From Tenrec ecaudatus (Eukaryota > Chordata > Mammalia > Afrosoricida > Tenrecidae), in contig NC_134541.1 in the NCBI RefSeq assembly GCF_050624435.1, positions 11,710,995-11,774,994 of the forward strand: DNA of 64,000 bases, given 5' to 3'. Below the pieces are notes generated by a model. It did not search any database. It was not told where the DNA came from and saw only the letters and a program-made list of their open reading frames with translations. A program made the position numbers and the translations under genes. Positions 45,831-57,246 of the stretch are shown one piece after another (position 1 is the first letter of the stretch; each line of letters opens with the position of its first letter).

Positions 45831-46754
45831 CTTGGCTGCGACCAGACCACTCACGACGCCCATTCGAGAAACTGGCCCCCGTTGGAGGCCCCTCCCGTCC
45901 CCAGCAGCAGGTCCACCATCTTCTCCTGCACCATCCACTTCCCAGTGTTGCCCATGTGTAGCACACCCAAGGGACCCGAGGGCTCAGCCTCAGCCAGGAC
46001 CCGTTTTCTTTCTCCCATTGAAACGTTCGTAGGAGCTGTTCTTCCCATGTTCTGAGAGAGTGCTGTGTGCTCACACACCTCCACCCAGAGTGTGGCGCAG
46101 TCACTCCTGCCATCACTGTACTGTTGTTATGATGCAAGCTGCTCGTACAACAGGGTGCGTTCACGTACCTGGAAGCGTGTTGTAAATGTCTTCATATGCA
46201 TTGGAAGGTCCCATCCCTATCAGTTACAGACCTGCATACCAGTTGCAAACATTGGGCGAACCGATGCAGGTTAAGAGCCATAGGGATCTATTCTGACTTT
46301 CCTGCAAATACTAAGAAACAGACATAGGAAGGGCTCTCTCCCATAATCAAGGCCTCTCTGTACACAGTCAGGGCAGGCACAGCTCAGGCAGTGCCAACCA
46401 GCAACACAGTTCCAGTGAACCTTGCACATCTCACGTGACCGCAGGGCTGTGACTGAGTCAGCAAATCCCACAAGAATGGCCATCGAGGGCCTCCTAAGGT
46501 TCTCTCACAGGAAGCATAACACGCTACCTTATACCTGCTTTCCTTACCTGGACAGGTAAGTCTCGATCATGGGGCCTGAGCAGCTCTCCCTGGGTAGTGA
46601 GTGGTCCTTGGGTGTTTTCCGGTGCAGTCAGGACTCTGCCTTCAGGACCAGTGAGAGGGTGTCCACTGAGAAGCTGTGGAAACAGAGCAGACACAGAAAG
46701 AGGTTAGTGAAGGGCCCTGGAAGCTACACATCACCCTCAGAAGGCTGTCTCTGC

Positions 46755-46830
46755 CTTGATCCTGAGGGAACAGGCTCAGAGACCTGCAGTCATGTATCCA
46801 AGGTCACATAGCAGAGCTAGGCATCAGATC
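46755..46830 (-). repeat. MIR fragment, reverse
   Basis: 'gctcagagacctgcagtcatgtatccaaggtcacatagcagagctaggcatcagatcc'. Confidence 0.5.
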
Positions 46831-46939
46831 CAAAGCTACTGTATCCTGGAGTGTTGGGTGGGGGCCGAGTGGGCAGGTGACTCATGGAGCACCCTATGTC
46901 TGCCTGGCTAGGCTGGCCTGGGATCCCTGGGGTGCAGTC

Positions 46940-47088
46940 TAGACAAGTCAGCTCACAGTGACCGCGTGCAGCAGACAGAGCAGAGCGGCCCGGCAGGGTT
47001 TTCTCAGCTCTCAGCTTTACATGAGCAGCCACTGGATTCAAACCACTAACCTTTCAGTCGGCAGCCAGGCCACTAATCAACCCTCCCT
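46940..47088 (-). mobile_element. AfroSINE, minus, diverged
   Basis: 'agtcagctcacagtgaccgcgtgcagcagacagagcag' and 'gattcaaaccactaacctttcagtcggcagcc' identify it. Confidence 0.65.
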
Positions 47089-47094
47089 GGGATG

Positions 47095-47880
47095 ACTGGG
47101 AAAAGTTAAAGTCATCCTCAAACACAATGCCAGCTGGGGCGCCTGCCTCGGACTCTGTAGCTTGTCCCTGGTGGGACAACCCAGCATATGCTCCCCCGGG
47201 CCCACCCCGGACCCCACGAGAGCGTCTCCTACTGAAGATACAAAGGAGGGCAGGTGTTCATCCCAGAGCAGCTAGATGGGGCAGCCAAGGGGAGGGGCCG
47301 GGGAGAGTCCAAAGCCCACTTACCATTTCCTGTCAGTCACCCACCTGGCTTCCCCACCCTGTTCCCGATCTGCCTTCCCAATTCAGAACTGGCTGTCCCA
47401 CCCCTCACGGCCACTGCTATCTGTATCCCCTCACGTTCAGAGCTGGAAGAACGGGCTTCCCAGGCAACGAATCTGATCTTTCACCCCGATTAGCTGCCTA
47501 ATATCAATCAGCAACACTATCATCACCATCATCATCTCATATCTATTTATTGCTTACTCCCTTCCACCCCCAGCCACCTGCCGGCTTGTCACCAGCCTGT
47601 GGTGGCTCTTGTGTGGCACTGATGATGGAGGCAGGGGCACTGACCTTTCAAATGCCATCAGGCTCATCCCTAGTGGACAAGTTTTAGCAGAGTTTCCAGA
47701 TGAAGAAGCAAGGCCTGGGGACCTGCTTCTGAGAATTAGCCAATGACAACACAAGGCTGGAGGATGGGGCCCCGGGGCCGGAAGCGTTGAAGTATAATAG
47801 ACCTGTGACTACCCTTGGTCATGACGATGACCCCGGGCAGGCCCACAGCTCCATTCTGTGGTCCACAGAGTGGCCGGAAG
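47095..47880. other. No gene seen
   Basis: C-rich unique sequence; a (CAT)n-like stretch lies at 47517-47535. Confidence 0.4.
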
Positions 47881-47884
47881 CCTG

Positions 47885-48035
47885 AGCCGATGAGGGAAGC
47901 ATTGGGCTGCTAACCGGAGGTCAGTGGTTCAAAACCGGCAGCTGCTCTTCGGGAGAAAGACGAGGCTGTCTGCTCCCAGGAAGAACCCTACAGGGTGGCT
48001 AGGAGTCAGAAAGGACTCGGCGCTGGTGGGCTGGG
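47885..48035 (+). mobile_element. AfroSINE, plus, internal deletion
   Basis: 'aagcattgggctgctaaccggaggtcagtggttcaaaacc' is joined closely to 'accctacagggtggctaggagtcagaaaggactcggcgctggtggg'. The 'gaaacccacaggggcag' part has been lost. Confidence 0.8.
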
Positions 48036-48094
48036 AACACGCACTTCCCTACCCTGCGCCGAGTGCTCCTCACGCGTGATTTCGTGTATGATCG

Positions 48095-48272
48095 CTCCGC
48101 TCACTGCCCTCAAGTCGGTGCTGACCCACAGCGACGTGAGAGGACCGGGTAGCACTGCCTGTGTTTCCGAGACTAGAACTCCCGTCTTTCTCTGTGGAGA
48201 GGCTGGTGGTTTGGAACTGTGGACTGTTGGAATCGCAGCCCACCTGGTTAACCACGTGACACCGCCAGGGAT
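48095..48272 (-). mobile_element. AfroSINE, minus
   Basis: 'tcactgccctcaagtcggtgctgacccacagcgacgtg' to 'ggttaaccacgtgacaccgccaggg'. Confidence 0.8.
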
Positions 48273-48279
48273 GATGAGA

Positions 48280-49251
48280 AAACAAAAGGGCCCCCCAAGG
48301 CCCTCATCCCAGGTCACAGATTCCGGACAGGGGCAACACTGGCTGTATTTTCAACCCACACGGGGTGAAGGAGCCAAGGTTTGCAAATGGCCCAGCGGTG
48401 GCTCAGGCCCTGTTCATCTCCAAAGGCCCCGAGACGATGTGTCCACGTGCGGAGTGCTCGCCCGTGGCCGGGGTTATCACGGGTGCTCATGCCTTCAGTC
48501 TGACCCCTGGTCCCATGTGCCTCTCCCCTTTCTAAAGCCCCAGGAGAGCAGGGGTGAGAGGAGCTGGCAGAGAACCCGTGGGGCTTAGGATGGAACTGAG
48601 GAGGGAAACCCATGTGCCTCTGGGGTTTCTGGCTTCTACACACCCAAGGCCAAAGACAATCCTCATGGATTGCTCCAGGGTCTACTGGTTGCCCCCAAGC
48701 CAGGACCAGCTGAGGCCCAACAGGCCTGGATCATCTCAGGGTTGTCACAGGACACTGACCTCACCCCAGCTAGGTCAGCTCACAAGAGAAGATGCTGGCA
48801 CATGCATGCGGGGGAGCATCTGGTGACAGGACAGACACACCCTGGGGCTCCTGGTGGCTGGATAACCAGGCACCAGAGGCTCAGAGGCGTGTCTCCCCCA
48901 AGATCAAGCTCATTTGGAAGTCAGCTGTGCCTCTGGCTCTGGAAGGAGTTCTGGACCTAGATTGGTCAAGCAGGCAGGCCCACCCCTTGGCCACCTCTCC
49001 CTGCCTCCGTCCTCGAGTCTGGCCTTCATCTGAAGGGCCCCTTGTGTCCTCCTGGTTATTAAAAATAGCCTCTGAGATGTTTGGGTCTAAACTCTGGAGA
49101 GGCTGGACTGTCTGTGTCCCCACCCAGATATGCCCTGGGGCCATGGGTTAGTCATGCGCATCTGGAGTTAAATTGTCCCAGGGCTGGTACCAAGGAGGCA
49201 GTCTGCTCCGAAACTGCTTCCAGCCCACCCTGATGTCCTGTGCCACCGGGG

Positions 49252-49285
<34 letters not shown>

Positions 49286-49780
49286 ATGCACACGCACACA
49301 CGCCTGCCCGGGCACCTGTCCCAAGAGCAGCCAGGATGGGAGTCCTGGCTTCGGAGGCTGAAACCATCAAGCCAGATCCCGGCAGGCGAGAGTCTTGGGC
49401 AGGGAAGGGGACCGGTTTCCAAAGCTACTCGGGATTTTGGTCCAGCCAGAGCAGCCTGGGGTCACTGGCTTCTACAAAGTGCGCCCCTCCAGGCCAGAGC
49501 TGCCCAAGAACTTTTGTTTCAACAAGATGCCCCAGCAAGCCGTCCCCTAGGGCCCTAGAGCCCTGGTACTCAGCAGACATGCCTCCCCCCCCCCCGCCCC
49601 ACCCCAGGCTCTGTGGGTAGAAACCCCTAGCGATCTGTTTATCAGAAAGCCTTTGGGGCAGCCTACTCTGTCACATGGATCAACGTGACCACAACCAACC
49701 ACCACCATCACCCAGACCTGATGGAACAGCCTCTCAGAGCTGAAGTCCAGGTGAGCAAGCACTGGTATGTGATAGCATCG
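48280..49780. other. No gene seen
   Basis: Mostly unique. It holds a TTAAAAATAG MEF2-like site near 49060 and the (CA)n run at 49252. Confidence 0.4.
49252..49302. repeat. (CA)n and (CACG)n microsatellite
   Basis: Twelve CA units followed by CACG/CATG variants. Confidence 0.9.
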
Positions 49781-49788
49781 GTCTAGGG

Positions 49789-49971
49789 AAGCTGTCCTCA
49801 ACCTGTGGGTCGTGACCCCTTTGGGGGTTCAAAGGACCCTTTCACAGGGGTCTCCCAATTCATAACAGCAGCAACATGGCAGTTATTTTATGAAAATAAT
49901 GTTATGGTTGGGGTCACAACATGAGGAACTGTAGTAAAGAGTTACGGCATGAGGAAGGTTGAGGACCACTG
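49789..49971 (-). mobile_element. SPIN-like non-autonomous hAT element with perfect 8 bp target duplication
   Basis: The element of about 183 bases runs from 'aagctgtcctcaacctg' to 'ggttgaggaccactg', so its ends are inverted copies of one another. It contains the 'gtcgtgacccctttggggg' and 'ttatggttggggtcac' blocks typical of SPIN-related miniature elements. GTCTAGGG stands immediately on both sides (49781-49788 and 49972-49979), the 8 bp duplication made by hAT transposases. No transposase is encoded, so mobility depended on an autonomous relative. The lack of change in the duplication suggests a fairly recent insertion on the mammalian time scale. Confidence 0.85.
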
Positions 49972-50004
49972 GTCTAGGGCAAAGAATGTAACACCCACTC
50001 ACCA

Positions 50005-50217
50005 AACTCCAACAAACTCACTTCTCTCCAGTTGATTCCTTATAACTCACAGCGGCCTTCCAGGACAGAGCAGAAATGCCCCTGCGTGTTTCCAAGACCT
50101 TTCTACTCTTTATGGGACTAGAAAGCCCCGCGTTTCCCTCAGACCGGCTGGTGATTTCACACCACCGGTCTTGCAGTTGGCTGCCCAATGCGTAACCTCT
50201 AGCCACCAGGGCGCCCA
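50005..50217 (-). mobile_element. AfroSINE, minus, full length
   Basis: 'aaactccaacaaactcacttctctccagttgattccttataactcacagcgg' to 'aacctctagccaccagggcgccc'. Confidence 0.85.
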
Positions 50218-50234
50218 CACGCCCACCACGGTAC

Positions 50235-50402
50235 TAAACCAGCCACGCCTGCTGCCGCCGAGTCCATTTCAATTCGTGGCCAGCCCCCAGGATCCAGTGG
50301 GACTGTTGCTGGAAGCAGGCTGCTGCATTTAACCCCTCGAGCGATTAGTGGATTTGAACTGCCAACCTTGAGGCTGGCTGCCATTGAGCTCCCAGGACTC
50401 CC
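50235..50402 (-). mobile_element. AfroSINE, minus, diverged, directly after another
   Basis: 'gctgccgccgagtccatttcaattcgtggccagcccccaggatcc' and 'tggatttgaactgccaaccttgaggc' show the family order. It precedes an antisense L1 fragment. Confidence 0.65.
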
Positions 50403-50454
50403 CAGGCGCCAACCACGGTGCCCTTCAGTGACCGCCCGTGTTTCCATCTGCACT

Positions 50455-50610
50455 AAGCCCCCGGGGCTGCTTTCCAGAGCAGCTGCCTCATGTTGCATTT
50501 CCACCAGCCATGGCCGAGGGGCTCCGGGCTCCATGGCCTTGTCAGCACTGGGCTCATCACCTTGGGGGCCGGGGGCGGGGGGTTTCCTCTGACCCAGGGC
50601 GCTGGGCCTT
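50455..50610 (-). mobile_element. L1 LINE fragment, antisense
   Basis: 'agagcagctgcctcatgttgcatttccaccagccatgg…' has the order of a stretch common to mammalian L1 read in reverse ('…ggctgtaccattttacattcccaccagcaatg…'), followed by the 'ccttgtcagcact' block. It is strongly diverged. Confidence 0.4.
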
Positions 50611-51449
50611 TTTAGCACCCTGACTGGGCCCACTGACAGTTTTGCACAAGTGCACACACAAGTTTTTATCTGACTGGAATTGCTACTCTTTCGTTTTTAT
50701 CATCAGTCCAACTGAAGTGAAAGATTAGCAATGACGTCTAAACAGAAATCCGAAGTGGGGTGCTTCCTCTGAGGTGTCTGCTACAAATGCACCCTGCAAA
50801 TGGAAGCTGTTCAGCCCTTCCTCAAAGTCAGGACCCTCTGAGTGGCATGGCTCCAGCCAGGGCGCAGCAGAGGGCACAGCCCTGGTATTGCAGGCAGACA
50901 ATGTAGGCAGGACCCACTGCACGGACAACCACGCACCATGGTCTGGGGCCTAGGTGTTGGCCTGCTATGATGCCTGAGCCTGGTCTCGAGGTCAGAGCCC
51001 CACTTTGACCTGGCTGGAGGTAACTTATCCTCTGAGATGGAAATCGAGACTCTAAGTGCCTCACCCCGGCACGCTCAGCTCCTGCCTCCCTGGGGTCCAG
51101 CCCGTGTTTTGCACCAGGCACTGATGGGCAGGGACATGCCCCAGGCACCCCAGGTCTGGTACCCAAAGCCCCCCCCCATTATATTGTCCCCTCCCTGGTA
51201 GGTTCTCAGGGGTGAGGAGGCCTTCCCTAACAGCGGGCTTTGCAGAGAGCTCACCTGCAGCACCCCTAGTGGAAGCTGCCTGGGCCAGGAGCCACACGGC
51301 ATCCCGCAACCAGGATCCCGTCACCCTTGGAGTCCACACAACGCCCTGTCTCAGAAACCAGCCTGTGGATGTGAAGTGACCCATGCCTGTGCTAGATACA
51401 GCGATGGCGATTGAGAGAGAACATTGGCTTCCCGTCTGACGGTGCTGGC

Positions 51450-53092
51450 ACTGGTGTTAGACGCCGTCAGTCGGTTCTGACCCATAGCAACCCCAGCACA
51501 CCCGGGGCTGCACCAGCCCCTCAGTGGTTTCTCTGGAGCCCATTGCTGCTGTCACTGCATCATTCTGTCTCCTCCAGGGTCTTTCTCTCTTTCACGGCCC
51601 CTCTGTTTCACTAGCATTGTGTCCTTTCCCAGGGGCTGGTCTCGCCTGACATGTCCAAAGTGCAGGAGATGACGTCACACCACCCTGTCTTCTTTTTTTT
51701 TTTTTTCACCCTGTCTTCTAAGGAGCATCCTGGCTACACTTGATCCAAGACAGATGGGTCTGTTCTGCTGGCCATTCACAGTACGTTCAACAGTCTTTGT
51801 CAGATGCGCCTGTTTTTCTGTGGCCTTCCTTTCTTCCCGTCCAACTTTCACACGCACAGGAGGCCACTGAAAATATCAGGGCTTGGGACAGGCACCTGTT
51901 AGTCTTTCAAAGTGACATCTTTGCCCTTTAACGAGGTCTTGTGCAGCAGATTTGCCCAATGCAATTCACCATTTGATCTCTGGACTGCTGCTTCCCTGAG
52001 CATTGATGGTGGATGCAAGCAAGATGAAATCCTTGACAACGTCAACCTTTTCTCCATGTATCCTGATGTTACCTCTTGGTCCAGGTGTGAGAATTTGGGT
52101 CTTCTTTACATTGAGTTGTCATCCATACTAAAGGCTGCAGCCCCTGATCGTCATCAGCAAGCGCTTCAAGTCCTCCTCCCTTTCAGCAAGCAAGGCTGTG
52201 TCATCTGCATACCGCAAGTTATTAAGAAGCAAGCCTTCCTCCAATCCTGATGTCGCATTCTACTTCAGGTAATCCAGCTTCTCTGATGGTTTGCTCAGCA
52301 TACAGACCTAAGTATGGGGCGAGGAGATGGCCCTGATGCACACCATTCCCGATCGAAAACCAGGCAGCATTCCCTTGTTCTGTTCACACAACTGCCTCTT
52401 GATCCATGTAGATTCCATACGAGCACAATGAAGTGTTCCGGAACTTCCATTCTTCTCAAGGCTATCCGTAGTTTATTATGATCCACGCAATCAAATGCCT
52501 TTGCTTCGTCAATGAGACACAAGGTACTCTGCCCTCTGCCGAGATCCATCGGACGGCGGCAACAATATTCCTCCTTGCACGTCCTCTCCAGTGTGCTGCC
52601 GTGGTTGGATATGACAGTCACATTTTACCTGCACGTGATAGCACTGACATTGTCCTACAATGTGCACATTCTGTTGGCTCCCTTTTCTTCGGAATGAGTA
52701 CAAATACGGATCTCTTCCAGTTAGTTGGCCAAATGGTTGTCTTCTAAGTTTCTTGGCACAGATGGTCGGTGCTTCCAGCGCTTCATCAACTTGTCGAAAC
52801 ATTTCTCTTGGTGGTCCATTAATGCCCGGAGTCTCTTTATTTTAATGTGAGTGCTTTCAGTGCAGTTTGGACTTCTTCCTTCAGCACCACTGGTTCTTGC
52901 TTAAATGCTACCTCTTGAAACGGCAGAATGTCAACTCGTTCTTTCTGCTACAGTGACTGTGTTCTCTTCCCATCTTCTTTGTATGCTCCCTGCACGAGTC
53001 CATATGTTGCCCATAAAATCTTCCAATATTGCCACTCGGGGCTTGCATTTTTTCTTTAGTTCTTTCAGGTTAAGAGATGCCGAGAAAGTGTA
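51450..53092 (-). mobile_element. RTE-clade LINE relic, reverse-transcriptase region to 3' tail
   Basis: Read on the minus strand, this is the longest LINE piece in the window. The translation at about 52295-52621 includes LIDEAKAFDCVDHNKL, the reverse-transcriptase motif with the family's F-D pair, followed by RRMEVPEHFIVLVWNLH and a damaged 'G…QGxxLSP'-like stretch. The 3' tail lies at 51455-51495; its reverse complement (ggggttgctatgggtcagaa…) is the same motif as the tail of the SINEs here. Many stops and indels make it dead. A poly(T)-only insertion sits at 51694-51706. The 5' endonuclease half is missing beyond 53092. Confidence 0.8.
51681..51719 (-). mobile_element. Poly(A)-only retro-insertion with 13 bp target duplication
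   Basis: CACCCTGTCTTCT occurs at 51681-51693 and again, without change, at 51707-51719, separated by 13 T residues. The host RTE sequence needs only one copy. On the minus strand this is a target site, an A run and the duplicated target. The implied nick (CTT/AGAAGAC) is close to the L1 endonuclease preference TT/AAAA. Confidence 0.6.
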
Positions 53093-53235
53093 CTGAACAC
53101 CCCAGACGGTGCCCGGCTATCAGAAAGAATGGCATCTGTGGTCTTAAAGGCTTGTCATAAAACAAGCAGCCATCTAAAGGGAGGCATGGAAGAAGCACCC
53201 CAGCCTGCGTGATCTAAGGATTGTGAGTAATAAAA
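53093..53235 (+). repeat. Single diverged copy of the 247 bp unit found at 57247
   Basis: 'gacggtgcccggctatcag', 'atggcatctgtggtcttaaaggcttg', 'agcagccatctaaag' and 'catggaagaagcaccccagcctgcgtgatc' parallel the duplicated unit 4 kb downstream. It abuts the 5'-truncated end of the minus-strand RTE element. Confidence 0.7.
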
Positions 53236-53744
53236 TCCAAAGCCGCAGGAGGGAGCCATTTCAGAGCTCCCAGTCTGCAGGAGGCAATGGACGGCGGTCA
53301 AGGCCCCACATCCATTTGCAGTGTTCCCACCTGGCTTGAGCCTTCCGCGAGTCCTCCCTGACTACAGTTGAGGGATATCAACAGCCTTGTTCTCAGCAGA
53401 GAGCACTGTACAGATGATCATGCCAGGTGTAGTTAAGTCAAAGTGGAATACCTTATCATTTGATCTCCCTCTTGACTCATTTTAAAGTTGCTTCCATTTT
53501 TAATATGTTCTGGGTTCTTGCTGATGGAGGTTTTGCTATGTTTGGTCTAGTCAGTGTGGTTTGTTTTTTTTAATTTGCTTGCTTTCTGTTTGGTTCTGTA
53601 TGATTTTCGACACGTGAAATCCAGGGTGGGCAGATCTGCAGTCACTGGATCGAGGCGAGACAGGGAAAGACGGGGAACGAGTAAAAGAAGCAAATGCCTC
53701 GACTGTGAGCGTGATGAAGGGTGCAGAAATCTCTGTCATCCTCA

Positions 53745-53872
53745 TAGCCACCCCCTGGGGGTTCCCAAGATTGTAACTCTTTACTGGAATAGAAAGCCCA
53801 GGGTTTCTCCCGTTGTGCTGGTGGCTTTGAACTGCCGACTAGGCAGATCACAGCCTAATTTGTAACCAGTAC
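53745..53872 (-). mobile_element. AfroSINE, minus, tail missing
   Basis: 'gttcccaagattgtaactctttactggaatagaaagcccagggtttctccc…gctttgaactgccgactaggcag'. Confidence 0.75.
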
Positions 53873-53888
53873 ACACTTTCCCAAATAT

Positions 53889-53908
53889 TGTGTGTGTGTG
53901 TGTGTGTA
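53889..53908. repeat. (TG)n microsatellite
   Basis: Nine to ten TG units between two SINEs. Confidence 0.9.
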
Positions 53909-53943
53909 TTATCCCAGTTGAAAACCACTCCTTTAGTGCTCAT

Positions 53944-54170
53944 GGCTCCTAGGTGGTGCAAAGCTGTTGGCTGCAAGGTTGAAGGGTGAATTCAATCCAG
54001 AGGTATCTCAAGGAAAAGGACTGGCAATCAGCTTCCGAAAAATCAACCACCAACGCCCCCCAACGGCCACCCCCACCCCTGCTCCCGGAGTGCACTTCTC
54101 TGACACGCCTGGGGTTGCCAGGAGTTAGAATCGATGCTGTGACACCTGGCTTGGTGGCAGAGGGGCAGAA
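53944..54170 (+). mobile_element. AfroSINE variant, plus
   Basis: Head 'ggctcctaggtggtgcaaagctgttggctgcaaggttgaagggtgaattcaatcc' and tail 'ggggttgccaggagttagaatcgatgctgtgacacctggcttgg' match. The middle is C-rich and unlike the family. Confidence 0.65.
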
Positions 54171-54294
54171 TGACCCCTCGTCCTGACATCCCGGAACTTG
54201 TAAAGACCCAAGGAACTCACATCAGACACATTTAGGTCATTAGTGTCCAGGTCAAGAACCAGCAGCCTCCTGTAGGGGAGGGAACTTGACTGAT

Positions 54295-54352
54295 CAGCCT
54301 GCGAAACTGAGGCCCAGAGAGGCCGTGGAACCTTACCAAGGCCACCTCCTCA
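54295..54352 (-). repeat. MIR fragment, reverse
   Basis: 'gaaactgaggcccagagaggccgtggaaccttaccaaggcca'. Confidence 0.55.
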
Positions 54353-54714
54353 TCTACCATTTCCCATCCCCCAAAGCAGCACCGTCCACTCAGTGGCTCC
54401 GACAAGCGTAGGGTCCCTTGGATTCACCCTCTCCTTCAGAACACACAGGTACCCTGGGAGAAGGTCCCGTGGGTTCCATGACAAATACACGCCGGAGTCT
54501 GGTCACCTGTCCCAGGACCTCTGCCCAGAGCCATCCTGCTTAGTGGCCATGACGGTCACCCCTCCCCTGGGGTTTTTCTTGTCCCTTGTTTCTCTGTCCA
54601 GGCCGTTCTCACAGCGGCAGTCACCCTCTGAGATGGGAACAGAGGATCCTTGACTCTATGGACCAGGATCCAGGAGGCGACACCTGTCTTAGCTGCTCCC
54701 GCCTTGGCCGTACC

Positions 54715-54860
54715 ACCATGTACATTTATGAAACACCCACTGCGAGCCCGCTTTCTCATGCCAGGCCCTGGGGAGGTAGAGGCCAGCAGACGAGGCCTGG
54801 TCCTCATGGACCTGCTGCAGACCCAGCTAGAGCTCCATGGTCCTGCAGGAGTACCGCTCC
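54715..54860 (-). repeat. L2 LINE fragment, antisense
   Basis: 'tttatgaaacacccactgcgagcc…atgccaggccctggggaggtagaggccag…cctggtcctcatgg' is the usual reversed L2 end. Confidence 0.55.
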
Positions 54861-55700
54861 TTTGCTCCTGGGCCTCCGTGCAGCTGGCCTGGCGCTCCAG
54901 TGTCCAGATGAGACCGACACTACCGTGGTCATTCCCAGGTAAAAATGAGCCCCAGGTCAAGTCCCTCTGCCTCAGTCAATGATCCAGAATGGGAACCCAA
55001 GGCTCTAGATCCCCTCCAGCTGACTGGATGGCCCAGAGGGTTGTTAGGAGATGACGTGTCTGCAGTTCTTAGCTCGGTAGCCGACACACTGTAGCTGCTC
55101 GGTACCTGTTGCACTGTGCATTGGATGGCTAAGGTGCACGTGGCCCAGGTCATGGTCCTTTCAAGTCCCTCACACACACAGGAAAGCTGGGCAGCAAACA
55201 TGTGACACGTTCCAAATGCAGTGTTGACAAAGAATGTGGCGGAGCACGCATCCGTCTTAGGACAGCTGGAATGCTCCTTGGAAGTGAGGATGGAGACACC
55301 TGAGCCCTCGTAGTTTGGCCGTGCCATCAGGACAGACCAACTGCCAGAGGGCACCCTGGCTGGGACAGGGGAGGCCAGGAGATGGTCAGGAAGGGCCTTG
55401 GTGAGATAGATGGACACCTGGCTGACACAGGGGCTCTCCCCTAGACCGTGAAGGTGGCACATGGAGAGAGGAAATGAAAATGATCACAGACCTTTCCTGG
55501 AACTTTTTCGAAGCCTCCTCAGATAAAACGTCTTTGTTTCCAAACCAACTCACTAGAAGCAGCATGTCAGGTTGGCTTTAGCTAGCAGACCAGAAACCCA
55601 AACAGCGCAAACAAATATGGGGCTCATTTCCCTCCCCCAGAAGCAGTCCAGGGCTTGGCAGAGCAGGGCCACACCATGAATATCCCAGTCTCCTGGTCCA
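54860..55700. other. No gene seen
   Basis: Unique sequence. A 177-codon minus frame (54929-55462) has no recognised domain. Confidence 0.4.
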
Positions 55701-56654
55701 CCATCTTCAAGCCATGGCTTCCATGAACAAGGCCAAATTGTAGCCCAGCAGAGCTGCCAGGGATCCAGCCATCACGTTGGTGTTCCAGTCAAGAAAAAAG
55801 TGGCCAAACACTCCCCTCCCCCAGGAACAGCAATGGGAGTAGCGATACAGAGAGGGTTGAGGGAAGGTGGAGAAGGGAGGGAGAAATGGGGAATCGACAA
55901 CAATGACCGATATATAATTGCCCCCCTCCCCAGGGGGATGAACAATAGTAATGTGGGCAAAAGGCGGCAGCGGGCTTCCTTTCCTATTTATATGAAAATA
56001 ATAATTCATAATTTACCAGGGGTCCAGGAGGATGGAGAGGAGCTGATACCAAGGGCTCAAACAGAAAGAAAATATTTGGAAAATGATGATGGCAACATAT
56101 GTACAAAGGTGCTTGATACAATCGATGTATGGGTTGTTATAAGAGCGATAAGATCCCCCAGTAAGGGCAGGCCCCAATCCCAACTACTAAGTGGACACCT
56201 GCCCCTCCCCCCAGAAGAATTTATTTGAAAGGACGGCATTGAATCTGCAACTCCGGGAGAGGGACATATCTGATGGGAGCAGATGAAGGGGGAGGAGGAG
56301 AGAGTGGAGCACATCCTGGCCCACCAGGCTGTGAGGATGATGTTCCCAATTACAGCAGCCAGTCCACAGAGAGGACCACATGGCTGGCCCCACTATGAGA
56401 CATGACGCCACTCACTGACCCATAGCCCTACAGGGGACAACATCAGAGACACAGTGTGGGAATTGCACCCGACCACACCGAGGCAAAACACTAAGGGGGT
56501 GCAACAGAACAGCAAGGGAATGGAGCGGCCAGGTCCCCAGTGAATGCTAAAGGTGGACTTTGGGGCCAGGGTGTGGTCCCCCAACAGACTGAACTGGAAA
56601 ACACTCCTAAAGGCCAACAAACAATCCTTGAACTAACTACAAGCATTTCTTTTT

Positions 56655-56682
56655 TGTTGTGTTTTGTTTTGTTTTGTTTTGT
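56655..56682. repeat. (GTTTT)n run
   Basis: Five GTTTT units inside the LINE-like block. Confidence 0.85.
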
Positions 56683-57246
56683 CATTGATTTGTTGTTATT
56701 TTGTTGTATATTGTTGCTTGGTTTTGCTCTGTCTTGTTTTTGTGCATGTTATTATCTCTGCAGGTCTGTCTAAATAAGATAGGCTGGATGAACTATCTGG
56801 AGGAAAAACAACGGGACCGACAGTTCTGGGGGGACATGGGAAAGGGGAGGTACGGGGAAAGGTAGTGGTGTTAACAAACCTAGGGACAAGGGAACAACAA
56901 GTGACCCAAATCGGTGGTGAGGAGGATTTGGGAGGCCTGGTAGAGAATAATCAAGGGTAATATAAGCAAGAGGAATTGCTGAAACACTGGTGGGGACTGA
57001 ACATGATAGTGGGACAGGAGGAAAGTCAAAGGAAATACAGGAAAGAGCTGGGAGGCAAAGGACATTTATAGAGGTCTAGATAAAGACATGTACATATGTA
57101 AATATATTTATATATTAGGGTAGGGAAATAGATCTATGCACATATATTTATAGGTTTAGTATTAAGGTAGCAGAGGGGCATTGGGCCTCCACTCAAGTAG
57201 TCCCTCAATGCAAGAATACTTTCTTCTATTAAATTGGCATTCTGTG

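Noticed and set aside
45573..46164. Minus-strand open frames over the transposase relic
   Set aside because: These are antisense shadows of the plus-strand Tigger/JRK-type sequence.
53093..53235. Separate novel element beside the RTE relic
   Set aside because: It matches the 247 bp unit at 57247 and is better explained as a fragment of the same LINE-like family.
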